Part shown: positions 1-7,443 of the stretch, one piece after another | Position numbering within the stretch: position 1 is the first letter of the stretch | Layout of the letters: the number at the start of each line of letters is the position of its first letter | Source: HGM04593 sp964470845 | Lineage (GTDB): Bacteria; Bacteroidota; Bacteroidia; Bacteroidales; Bacteroidaceae | Direction: 5' to 3' | DNA: 32,959 nt | NCBI GenBank assembly: GCA_964470845.1 | Contig: CAYYEL010000017.1 | Span: 1 to 32,959, forward strand | Notes under the pieces: model-generated | Seen by the model: only the letters and a program-made list of their open reading frames with translations | Told to the model about the DNA's origin: nothing | The model's database searches: none | Position numbers and translations under genes: made by a program

Positions 1-464
1 ATGCTCACAGGAATTGTACTGAACATATTCATTTTTGTCTCCATCTCGCGCAGATAGCTCGCAGCACTCTTAATAAAGAATGTACCACCCGTAAGAGGAA
101 TATTCTGGTTAATACTCAACGAGACGTCGCCCCCAAATTGGCTCTGACTGAGAAAAAGCGACGTTCCATCGCCCTGAGTAATTTTATTTATCTCGTTGTT
201 AATATAGGGCGAGGATGCAAGCGTCAGCGACGGCAGATAATTGGCACGATAGTACCTGTAATTCCAATATTGCGCCAAAAAAGTATGACGCGCACTGCGA
301 GCCGAGGGCGACTGCTTCAAGGCCAGATTTATAGCCTCGGGCAGGGTGAGAAAAAGCGTGTCGCACACCTGCGCCTTAACCCCTGCCACACCGACAAGCA
401 TAAGCAGCATTGCAACAATGTGCCCTACTAAAGAATCTGATTTTTTACTATAAACAATTGACAT
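1..464 (-). CDS. TolC-family outer-membrane efflux protein, N-terminal part (cut by window edge)
   Basis: This is the start of an outer-membrane channel protein of the TolC/OEP type, which forms the exit duct of RND or ABC efflux pumps and type I secretion. The first 154 codons are visible. An N-terminal signal peptide (hydrophobic stretch around IVAMLLMLVGVAGVKA, ending near AQ) is followed by the typical TolC opening, TLPEAINLALKQSPSARSAR, and then beta-strand-like sequence with INQNIPLTGG, also usual for the family. The ATG at 462-464 is chosen because it gives a complete signal peptide. The rest of the gene lies beyond position 1. It is divergent from a sigma-54 response regulator and kinase, an arrangement common for regulated efflux operons in Bacteroidales. 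A candidate sigma-54 promoter lies upstream at 657-672. The family is clear; the exported substrate cannot be inferred. Confidence 0.88.
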   Translation of the reverse strand, partial: MSIVYSKKSDSLVGHIVAMLLMLVGVAGVKAQVCDTLFLTLPEAINLALKQSPSARSARHTFLAQYWNYRYYRANYLPSLTLASSPYINNEINKITQGDGTSLFLSQSQFGGDVSLSINQNIPLTGGTFFIKSAASYLREMETKMNMFSTIPVS

Positions 465-476
465 ATTCGGTTAATT

Positions 477-526
477 TTAGAAGCAGTTTAAATTTCTAAA
501 AAAAGTTTTTATATAGAAGCAGTATC
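477..526. repeat. Dispersed ~50-bp repeat, copy A
   Basis: This AT-rich stretch begins TTAGAAGCAGTTTAAATTTC and ends ATAGAAGCAGTATC. It aligns without gaps to 3434-3483 at 39 of 50 positions by hand count. The two copies flank the response regulator/kinase pair in the same orientation. Copy A falls in the likely leader of the tolC-type gene. No open reading frame or transposase is linked to it, and its function is unknown. Confidence 0.5.
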
Positions 527-656
527 GTTTGTTTCACCGTTTTTTTATATTCAGAAATGTATGTTTATTCCTTTTTTTGCTCTATAAAAAACTTAGCGAC
601 ATAAATTTTAACAGCTTCTTATTCAAACAAGGCCTGTACACCTCTAAAAAGTCAAT

Positions 657-672
657 TACAAAAAGCGTGCCA
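657..672 (-). promoter_or_regulatory. Candidate sigma-54 (-24/-12) promoter for the tolC-type gene
   Basis: Read on the minus strand the site is TGGCACGCTTTTTGTA. It matches the sigma-54 consensus TGGCACG-N4-TTGCW with exact spacing and one mismatch, at the C of the -12 GC. It points towards the tolC-type gene, with a predicted transcript start near 645 and a leader of about 180 nt. The divergent response regulator has a GAFTGA loop, which is needed to activate sigma-54 polymerase. I found no house-keeping TAnnTTTG box in this direction. Confidence 0.62.
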
Positions 673-728
673 AAATTATAATCAATTAAGAATCAACGCG
701 GTACAAAAGAAAAGACAATTTAACAGAA

Positions 729-768
729 GTGCGAAAAAGCACATCGGATGTGCATTTTCGCACATCCG
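729..768. promoter_or_regulatory. Paired dyad operator, candidate upstream activator site
   Basis: Two dyads sit side by side. The first is GTGC-N6-GCAC at 729-742. The second is CGGATGTGC-N6-GCACATCCG at 745-768, with 9-bp perfect arms. Their centres are 21 bp apart, two helical turns, so both lie on one DNA face. Relative to the predicted tolC start near 645 they lie around -90 and -111, the usual range for NtrC-type enhancer sites. They also lie upstream of the regulator's own promoter, so autoregulation is possible. The likely binder is the Fis-type helix-turn-helix of the divergent regulator (inference). Confidence 0.6.
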
Positions 769-824
769 CACATTGCAGTCGCAGGAATTTTGACCAAACT
801 GCGGGAAATAATTCACATTTTACG

Positions 825-855
825 TTGGCCTGCAAATTTATTTCGCATAACTTTG
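825..855 (+). promoter_or_regulatory. Bacteroides-type promoter for the response regulator/kinase pair
   Basis: A -33 TTG at 825-827 and an exact TAnnTTTG -7 box (TAACTTTG, 848-855) are 20 nt apart, as in the Bacteroides primary sigma consensus. Transcription would start around 860, which excludes an upstream ATG at 748 and supports the start at 877. Confidence 0.5.
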
Positions 856-876
856 AAAAGCAATTTCGACAATACA

Positions 877-2220
877 ATGGAGTGTAAAGGAAAAATTCTG
901 ATAGTTGACGATAATGAAGATATACTTTTATCGCTCAATATGTTACTGCGTCCGTGGACAGACGCTATACGCGCAATAAGCAACCCCGAACGCATAATAG
1001 AATTTATGGACTATTTTCGTCCCGACGTAATTCTTTTGGATATGAATTTCAGCCGCGACAGTATGAGCGGCGAGGAGGGCTACGAGTGGCTCGCACGCAT
1101 ATTGGCTCACGACCCGACAAGCGTAGTGATATTTATGACCGCATACGTTAACACCGAAAAGACAGTGCGAGCCATAAAAGCCGGAGCAGTGGATTTTATC
1201 CCCAAGCCTTGGGAGAACAGTAAAATGCTTGAGACCGTCCACTCGGCAGTAGATTTAAAACGCAGCCGCGTAGAGCAACTATGCTCACCCGATAAAGAGA
1301 GCAATAGCGGCAACGAGGATAACAGTTTCATTGGCCAATCGCCGCAAATAACCGAGCTTAAAAACCGCATAGCACGCGTAGCAGCCACCGACGCAAATAT
1401 CCTAATCACGGGCGAGAACGGCTCGGGAAAAGACGTCGTTGCCCACGAGATTCACCGTCTATCGGCACGTAGCAAAAAGCCGCTTATTTCAATAGACCTT
1501 GGCTGCATCCCCGAAAATCTGTTCGAAAGCGAGCTTTTCGGACACGAGAAGGGCGCTTTTACAGGAGCATCGCAGTCGAAAACAGGCAGGATAGAAGAGG
1601 CCGACGGCAGCACACTTTTTTTGGACGAGATTGGCAATCTGTCGCTCGCAATGCAACAGAAACTGCTGACTGTGATTGAAAAACGCGAAGCCTCGCGTAT
1701 AGGCTCGACAAAAACACGCAAAATAGACCTGCGCATTGTGGCAGCCACAAACGCCAATCTGCACGCGCGGGTGGCCGAGGGCACTTTCCGCGAAGACTTA
1801 CTCTACCGTCTGAACACCATCGAGTTACATCTGCCGCCACTGCGCGAACGAGGCAACGACATTTTACTGCTCGCACAACATTTCCTCATAAAATATGCAC
1901 AAAAATATAACACCGAGCCACCCTCGCTCACTCACGAGCATCGGCAGCAACTGCTCGCCTACCCTTTCCCCGGCAATGTGCGCGAGTTGCAGCACGCAAT
2001 AGAGAGGCTGGTAATTGACCCCGAGGCGCCCTTTCTCTCGGGCAACACACCCTATAACAGTCCCCGTAGCAAACAACCGACTTTAAACCTCGAAGAATTG
2101 GAGCGCACCGCCATACGCAGGGCACTTGAACAGAGCAATGGCAATATGTCGATGGCTGCCGAACTTTTGGGAATTACACGATACTCATTATACCGAAAAA
2201 TTGATAAACACGGAATCTGA
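877..2220 (+). CDS. Sigma-54-dependent response regulator, NtrC family
   Basis: A 447-residue transcription activator that, once phosphorylated, binds enhancer DNA and uses ATP to open sigma-54 polymerase promoters. The receiver domain (about 1-120) has the acidic DD pair at 11-12 and phosphoacceptor Asp55 in LLDMNF. The AAA+ domain has Walker A GENGSGKD (about 178-185), the sigma-54 contact loop GAFTGA (226-231) and Walker B LFLDEIGN (about 246-253). The C-terminus is a Fis-type helix-turn-helix (NGNMSMAAELLGITRYSLYR). The ATG at 877 starts right at the receiver fold (MECKGKILIVDD); an in-frame ATG at 748 would add 43 unrelated residues and begins inside the operator. The stop overlaps the kinase start by one base (TGATG). 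The likely target is the divergent tolC-type operon. Confidence 0.95.
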   Translation: MECKGKILIVDDNEDILLSLNMLLRPWTDAIRAISNPERIIEFMDYFRPDVILLDMNFSRDSMSGEEGYEWLARILAHDPTSVVIFMTAYVNTEKTVRAIKAGAVDFIPKPWENSKMLETVHSAVDLKRSRVEQLCSPDKESNSGNEDNSFIGQSPQITELKNRIARVAATDANILITGENGSGKDVVAHEIHRLSARSKKPLISIDLGCIPENLFESELFGHEKGAFTGASQSKTGRIEEADGSTLFLDEIGNLSLAMQQKLLTVIEKREASRIGSTKTRKIDLRIVAATNANLHARVAEGTFREDLLYRLNTIELHLPPLRERGNDILLLAQHFLIKYAQKYNTEPPSLTHEHRQQLLAYPFPGNVRELQHAIERLVIDPEAPFLSGNTPYNSPRSKQPTLNLEELERTAIRRALEQSNGNMSMAAELLGITRYSLYRKIDKHGI

Positions 2221-3407
2221 TGGGATTTTGGCAAAATATAATTTACAACAAAAGCATCCACCGATTGCGACAGATGCTGCACTCGGTGCGTATGCGCGAC
2301 TTCAGCCTGCAATACTCACTCGACAAGCTAAAAGGCGAGGAGCGACGCTTGGCCGAGGAGATTAACGCCGTAATTCACGAGTTTCGTCAGAGTGAACGTC
2401 GGCACGAGGGCGAGACACATTTCTACGACGCCCTGCTCGACAAAGTCGATTCCATCCTCATTGCCACCGACAACAACGGCCGTGTACGTTGGATGAACAG
2501 AGCCGCCATTGACCGACTATGCGGTTTCCGCATCGAAGCGTTAGAGCAACTATCCGTGCTGCACCCTACGCTGCCCGACAACCTTAAAGAGCTTCGCAAG
2601 GGCGCCGACCGCCTGATAACATTCACTCTGCCCGACGGCGAGGAGCGACAATATGCCGCGTCGCTTACCAACATTTTCGTCAATGGAATATGTTACAAGC
2701 TATACAGCCTGCAAAGCGTGGCAACCATTCTTAAACAGAGCGAGATTAACGCTCAACAGCGCCTTATACGTGTGCTGACACACGAAATAATGAATTCTTT
2801 GACACCAATAATATCACTCTCCTCGACACTGGCCGACAGCCTTGCTGCACAAGATAGCGAAAAAAACATAACCGCCGAGGATACGCGCCTTGCCCTCTCG
2901 ACCATTAACCGCCGTGCCAACGGTCTTATGCAATTCGTACAAAGATACCGCCGACTATCGGGCATTGCCGCACCCGTTGTTCAACAAGTAAAAACAGGTA
3001 ATTTTATACAGGGGATTAAGGAGCTTTTCGCCTCGCACCCGGGCATACGATTCGACATTAGATGCAGCGACAGAAAGATAGCCATCGACCCCTCGCAAAT
3101 AGAGCAGGTACTTATCAATCTGCTCAAGAATGCCATCGACACAAAAGCCACAAGAATAGTGGTAACAGCCACAGTGTCCGACGACGAGCGCTGGATGATT
3201 GTATCGGTCGAGGATAATGGCGGCGGCTTTTCGGCCGAAGTAAGCGAGAATCTTTTCACCCCATTCTTTTCGACCAAACAAGAGGGCGAGGGCATTGGGC
3301 TCGCAGTGTGTCGTCAGATTGTGAGTAACCACGGAGGCCTTATTACAGCCGAATGTATCGACGAGGGAAAGGGTGCGCGTTTCAAGGTGCGTCTGCCGCT
3401 GAGATAA
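2220..3407 (+). CDS. Soluble PAS-containing sensor histidine kinase (NtrY-like)
   Basis: A 395-residue histidine kinase, the presumed partner of the preceding response regulator, with which it overlaps by one base. A charged helical segment (about 1-65) is followed by a PAS-like sensor domain (about 70-170, ILIATDNNGRVRWMNRAAI). The dimerisation/phosphoacceptor helix is LTHEIMNSLTPI with His188, a form typical of NtrB/NtrY-type kinases. The ATPase domain shows the N box NLLKNAID, G1 DNGGGF, F box FFSTK and G2 GEGIGLAV. No transmembrane segment is apparent, so it should sense a cytoplasmic signal or act with a membrane partner outside this window. All catalytic boxes are intact. The ligand is unknown. 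Confidence 0.93.
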   Translation: MGFWQNIIYNKSIHRLRQMLHSVRMRDFSLQYSLDKLKGEERRLAEEINAVIHEFRQSERRHEGETHFYDALLDKVDSILIATDNNGRVRWMNRAAIDRLCGFRIEALEQLSVLHPTLPDNLKELRKGADRLITFTLPDGEERQYAASLTNIFVNGICYKLYSLQSVATILKQSEINAQQRLIRVLTHEIMNSLTPIISLSSTLADSLAAQDSEKNITAEDTRLALSTINRRANGLMQFVQRYRRLSGIAAPVVQQVKTGNFIQGIKELFASHPGIRFDIRCSDRKIAIDPSQIEQVLINLLKNAIDTKATRIVVTATVSDDERWMIVSVEDNGGGFSAEVSENLFTPFFSTKQEGEGIGLAVCRQIVSNHGGLITAECIDEGKGARFKVRLPLR

Positions 3408-3433
3408 CCAACAACCGTAGTTTAAGAATCTGC

Positions 3434-3483
3434 TTAGAAACTGTTTGAATTTATAAAGAATATTTTCAAATAGAAACAGCATC
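3434..3483. repeat. Dispersed ~50-bp repeat, copy B
   Basis: This copy begins TTAGAAACTGTTTGAATTTA, follows the kinase stop codon, and aligns without gaps to 477-526 (39 of 50 by hand count). The match suggests a family of intergenic elements rather than chance AT richness. Function is unknown. Confidence 0.5.
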
Positions 3484-3514
3484 TAAATAGTTTCTAAATA
3501 GTTTCTAAATAAAA
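3482..3514. repeat. 11-bp tandem repeat, about 2.7 copies
   Basis: The unit TCTAAATAGTT occurs at 3482-3492 and 3493-3503, with a partial third copy to 3514. It starts at the end of dispersed repeat copy B and lies just upstream of the CotH-gene promoter region. It may be simple slippage. Confidence 0.55.
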
Positions 3515-3561
3515 TTGTAAAATTATTTCCGAGTTATTCATTAAAATAAATATTCTTTGAT

Positions 3562-3569
3562 TATCTTTG
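3562..3569 (+). promoter_or_regulatory. Bacteroides-type -7 box for the CotH-family gene
   Basis: TATCTTTG matches TAnnTTTG exactly. I see no clear -33 TTG at the right distance, so this is tentative. A start near 3575 would give a leader of about 135 nt that carries the nested stem-loops at 3578-3655. Confidence 0.4.
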
Positions 3570-3577
3570 CCTAATTG

Positions 3578-3655
3578 GTGAAGATATTCTGCACTCACAG
3601 CAAGAAACACCAAAGTAAGTTTTGTGTTTCCTGCTTGTTCGTCGGGCATCTTCGC
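3578..3655 (+). promoter_or_regulatory. Structured 5' leader with nested stem-loops
   Basis: An inner hairpin pairs AGCA and GAAACAC (3599-3609) with GTGTTTC and TGCT (3624-3634), interrupted by one mismatch. An outer stem pairs GTGAAGAT (3578-3585) with ATCTTCGC (3648-3655), with one G-U pair. Together they could fold most of the leader of the CotH-family gene. No known riboswitch class is recognised. Confidence 0.35.
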
Positions 3656-3710
3656 TGTAAATATGCGAAACAGATTCGCAAAGTGTGAACAATAGTAAAA
3701 ACCACATATT

Positions 3711-6700
3711 ATGAAAAAACTATTTACACTGCTCGCAGCAATATTCCTTTTGGCAACAACCGCAAAAGCCCAATCGGCTGAATACGACCAATTCCCCATA
3801 AAGGTTACAAGCGGACTTACGACCAATTCTATTCTAAAGCAATACTATTGGGATTCGCCCTACTACACATTTGAAAAGCCGGTCGAGGGTGTACGCATCA
3901 CATTCCTAAAAAACAACACAGGCAACGAGTATAATGGCTTTCCTATGATAGCCATTGCCGAGCTTACGGTTTACGACCGTCAGTACAATGTACTTAAATA
4001 CCCCGACGCGAAAATTACCACAAACTCACTCGAAGCAAGCGAAGGAGCATTAGCCAACATAGGCGATGGCATTTGGGACACCTACTACCATTCGGCTTGG
4101 AAATATGCGGCAATAACTCCCGACGACTACGTATATATCGACATAAAATTCGATACTCCGCTGAGCACATTTGCCCTCACAATGGTCTCACGCAACCAAA
4201 AGTTAGCCCCCGAGTCAATTGTAATAACCCCGACAGGAGTACAATATGACGGCACAACAGACGACGGCAATACAAACGGTGGCGGTGGCGAAGAGGACAA
4301 AACACCCGACATTAAACTGCAACCCGTTGACGTGTATAACGACAGCATCTGTTTCGTCTATCTCTCCAACGGAGGAATAGACGCCTATCAGCGTTCATAT
4401 ATGAGTGGCGACAGCTACCAAAATAACGGTAACCTATACATTCCGCTTAGCGACGGTACAACAGTAGAATATAGCGCCGCCTCGTTCGACAGTTGTTCAT
4501 CGGTTGTGCCCACACTGCCCACACTATCGACATACAAATTCAACAACAAATACAACGCCAACCTTAACATTGACGCAATAGCCGACACAATAAGCGACAC
4601 AATCCGCTTTGCGCTGAACGCCATCGGCAAAAGCCTGACAGCCAGCTTCAACCTGAGCGACGAGCGTGCCATCGCCTATATCGACACCACACTGCAAATA
4701 AGCAAAGAGACACGTACCCGCTTCGACGCTCCCATAAACTACATTGTAACCTACCCCGGATACAACATTGTACAAAAGATAAAAGTTAAAGACGAGGTGT
4801 GGGACAATGGCGAGGAGACAATAGAAGAGATTCCCTTAAGAGCCGAGATGCTATACACAAACAAGCCCTCGCAGGTTGGCGACGAGCTTGCCAATATGCT
4901 CGACAATAACCCCGCCACAGTCTTTCACAGTGTCTATGGAGCATCATACGACGCCTCGGTGCTCCCCTACATAACCATAGAGCTCGACGAGCCTGTACAA
5001 CAGCTCAAATTCTACTATATGACACGTACATTCGGCAACTACAACCCCACAGGGCTCGCCCTATATGCAAGTACCGATAATGAGAATTGGACACCCATAG
5101 CACAATACAGCACAGCAGACGGCCTGCCCATAGACCCGGCCGGTGCCGAATTTACCTCGCCCACAATAGACCTCGGCGCAAAATACAAACACATTAAGTT
5201 AGAGCAGACGAGTAGCGAGTATCACAACAACCATATGGTATTTGCCGAGTTCCGTTTGTACGAGGTAACACCCGGCAGCGGCGAGCCCACCAAGGTCGAG
5301 GATGCAGAATACAGGACAATTAAAGTACCATTCGGACGCATATACACAATTGACATCGAGTGGCTTACCGACCAACAGAATGCCGTACCCCGCATCGACA
5401 TAAACGTCGAAGGAGGATACACGGTAACATCCAAAGAGTACTACCGCAAGGCAAAATTCAGCATCACAGGCTACGGAGTTTACGAGGATTTTGAGGACTC
5501 GGTACAGATAAAAGGCCGCGGAAACTCAACGTGGGGCTACCCCAAAAAGCCTTACCGCCTGAAATTCGACAAAAAGAAGAAACCTTTCGGACTGACAAAC
5601 GGAAAAAGTTGGGTACTACTGGCCAACTATCAGCGAGGCTCACTTATGGCCAACGCAATTGCAATGAAAGTGGGACAATTGGCCGAAGCCCCCTACACCA
5701 ACCACATAATCCCCGTCGAAGTATATATGAACGGAGTTTATTTAGGCAGCTATATGTTCACCGAAAAGGTAGGCTTTGCCAATAACAGCGTAGATATTGA
5801 CGAAGATCTCGGCACAGGCTATATGCTTGAGCTCGACAGTTATTACGACGAGACATATAAGTTTAAATCGGACAGTTACGAGCTGCCCGTCAACATAAAA
5901 GAGCCCGACCTTACCGAAATTGAGGACAAGGAGATTGCCCAACAGAAATTCTTCAACATTCAAGGCGACTTTAACCGTTTCGAGACATCGCTCTACAACA
6001 ACCAAGAGATAGGCAATGTACTCGACCTCGACGCTGCGGCACGCTTTATGCTCGCCAACGACCTTGTAATGAACCAAGAGATTGGACACCCCAAAAGCAC
6101 CTACCTGTGGCGCGAAGATTACACCAATGCCGACTCAAAAATAACCTTCGGCCCGCTATGGGACTTTGACTGGGCATTCGGCTACGAGGGTACAAGTAGC
6201 TACTGTTCGGTGAGTGCAACCTCAAGCGTCCTATCCTATAATATGTACAATAAGCCCGGATACAACTTCTTCCAAGACCTTATGAACAATGAAGAGTTTA
6301 AACGCCACTATCTGAAAGTGTGGAAGGAGTTTGTACAAAAAGGATACATAAACGAGGTTATAGAGTTTATGGACGACTACTATAATTTTGCAAAATCGTC
6401 GTTCGAGCACAACTACACTGTATGGGGCGACGGCCTTGGCTACGACACAAGCATCGACCGTATGCAGCAGTGGATGAAAGAGCGCCACGACCACATATCG
6501 GCCAACCTCGACAATGTAGATATTACCGACATTCTATATACCCTATTGGGCGACGTCGATTGCAACAACCAATTGACTGTACACGACATTGCGCTCATTG
6601 TAAATTATTTGGCCGGCAAGAGCAATGCAGCCTTTAACGCCGTAAAAGCCGACATTGACGATAATGGCAAGATAGACGTGAACGACGCATTCTTCACAGC

Positions 6701-7361
6701 CTCACAGGTGGCCGCAGCCGATGCTGTATCGTCGCTCTACTATTTCAACACCCCGATAGCCAATGCCCTATTGTCGGCCGAGGATATTGAAGCACCCATA
6801 GGCGAGAACACCGAGCTGCCGTTGAACCTTGTTGCCCTCGGGAACAGTGGTTATAAAGCGATACAAATGGACATTGAGCTCCCGACAGGAGTTGCACTCG
6901 TCGAAGCCACAGCAGACGAATCACTCGCAGCGTCGTTCCTATGCAATCAGACCGGCGAACAGAGCTACCGCATCGTAGCCTACACACCCGACAATGATAC
7001 ATTCTACGAGGATGAAGCAATAACCAATCTGCTGTTGAATGTCAGCGAGGTTATCCCCGAGGAGCAACGCCTCGTTAAAATCACTAACATCCTTACCATT
7101 GACGAGGAGAATATCGAACAGCGCATAGCCAACCTCGAAGCACACTTCAGCCTAACGACAGGAATCTCGACCGAGGCTGCGACAATCGGTATCAGTGGAG
7201 GCAAGCAGCTCACAATATCATTGTTAAAGTCGCAGAAGATTGATATTTACTCCGTAGATGGTCGTAAAGTACGCACTGTAAATGCAACCGAGGGAACAAC
7301 AAGAGTAGAGCTTCCCGCCGGAATTTATGTGGTACAAGGCAAGAAGGTAATTATACGATAA
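3711..7361 (+). CDS. Secreted CotH-family protein with discoidin-like, dockerin-like and T9SS sorting domains
   Basis: A 1216-residue secreted protein. In order: signal peptide (MKKLFTLLAAIFLLATTAKA); a discoidin-like (F5/8 type C) region (about 30-170); a Gly/Asp/Glu linker (about 178-197); a second discoidin-like region (about 384-520, LDNNPATVFHS); a CotH domain (about 535-930) with VQIKGRGNSTWGYPKKPYRL and the acidic motif GPLWDFDWAFGY; a dockerin-like pair of calcium loops (GDVDCNNQLTVHD and ADIDDNGKIDVND, about 945-1000); a cohesin-like beta domain (about 1020-1140); and a T9SS type-A-like sorting domain ending LPAGIYVVQGKKVIIR. CotH proteins are atypical protein kinases first known from spore coats; here surface or secreted phosphorylation, or glycan binding, is possible. 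The gene stands alone with its own leader and terminator. The CotH and sorting calls are firm; the cohesin-like call is tentative. Confidence 0.85.
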   Translation: MKKLFTLLAAIFLLATTAKAQSAEYDQFPIKVTSGLTTNSILKQYYWDSPYYTFEKPVEGVRITFLKNNTGNEYNGFPMIAIAELTVYDRQYNVLKYPDAKITTNSLEASEGALANIGDGIWDTYYHSAWKYAAITPDDYVYIDIKFDTPLSTFALTMVSRNQKLAPESIVITPTGVQYDGTTDDGNTNGGGGEEDKTPDIKLQPVDVYNDSICFVYLSNGGIDAYQRSYMSGDSYQNNGNLYIPLSDGTTVEYSAASFDSCSSVVPTLPTLSTYKFNNKYNANLNIDAIADTISDTIRFALNAIGKSLTASFNLSDERAIAYIDTTLQISKETRTRFDAPINYIVTYPGYNIVQKIKVKDEVWDNGEETIEEIPLRAEMLYTNKPSQVGDELANMLDNNPATVFHSVYGASYDASVLPYITIELDEPVQQLKFYYMTRTFGNYNPTGLALYASTDNENWTPIAQYSTADGLPIDPAGAEFTSPTIDLGAKYKHIKLEQTSSEYHNNHMVFAEFRLYEVTPGSGEPTKVEDAEYRTIKVPFGRIYTIDIEWLTDQQNAVPRIDINVEGGYTVTSKEYYRKAKFSITGYGVYEDFEDSVQIKGRGNSTWGYPKKPYRLKFDKKKKPFGLTNGKSWVLLANYQRGSLMANAIAMKVGQLAEAPYTNHIIPVEVYMNGVYLGSYMFTEKVGFANNSVDIDEDLGTGYMLELDSYYDETYKFKSDSYELPVNIKEPDLTEIEDKEIAQQKFFNIQGDFNRFETSLYNNQEIGNVLDLDAAARFMLANDLVMNQEIGHPKSTYLWREDYTNADSKITFGPLWDFDWAFGYEGTSSYCSVSATSSVLSYNMYNKPGYNFFQDLMNNEEFKRHYLKVWKEFVQKGYINEVIEFMDDYYNFAKSSFEHNYTVWGDGLGYDTSIDRMQQWMKERHDHISANLDNVDITDILYTLLGDVDCNNQLTVHDIALIVNYLAGKSNAAFNAVKADIDDNGKIDVNDAFFTASQVAAADAVSSLYYFNTPIANALLSAEDIEAPIGENTELPLNLVALGNSGYKAIQMDIELPTGVALVEATADESLAASFLCNQTGEQSYRIVAYTPDNDTFYEDEAITNLLLNVSEVIPEEQRLVKITNILTIDEENIEQRIANLEAHFSLTTGISTEAATIGISGGKQLTISLLKSQKIDIYSVDGRKVRTVNATEGTTRVELPAGIYVVQGKKVIIR

Positions 7362-7380
7362 TTCCTAATGCGAGCATCAA

Positions 7381-7425
7381 ACAATTCCCCCAAAGTCTTT
7401 CCAAAAAAGACTTTGGGGGAATTGT
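7381..7425. terminator. Bidirectional hairpin terminator
   Basis: A perfect 20-bp inverted repeat (arms 7381-7400 and 7406-7425) with a 5-nt loop lies between two convergent genes. T-rich sequence follows the stem on the plus strand (TTTCTTTG). It should end both the CotH transcript and the minus-strand operon that stops at 7444. Confidence 0.85.
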
Positions 7426-7443
7426 TTCTTTGTATCTAAAGCG

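Noticed and set aside
138..431. A 97-codon plus-strand frame at the left edge
   Set aside because: It is antisense to the tolC-type gene, whose signal peptide and conserved start are convincing.
748..876. Longer N-terminus for the response regulator starting at the ATG at 748
   Set aside because: It begins inside the operator dyad and upstream of the TAnnTTTG promoter box, and adds 43 residues that do not resemble a receiver domain.
477..3483. The flanking 50-bp repeats as ends of a transposon carrying the two-component pair
   Set aside because: They are direct rather than inverted, only about 78% alike, no transposase or target duplication is seen, and the gene pair fits its efflux neighbour.
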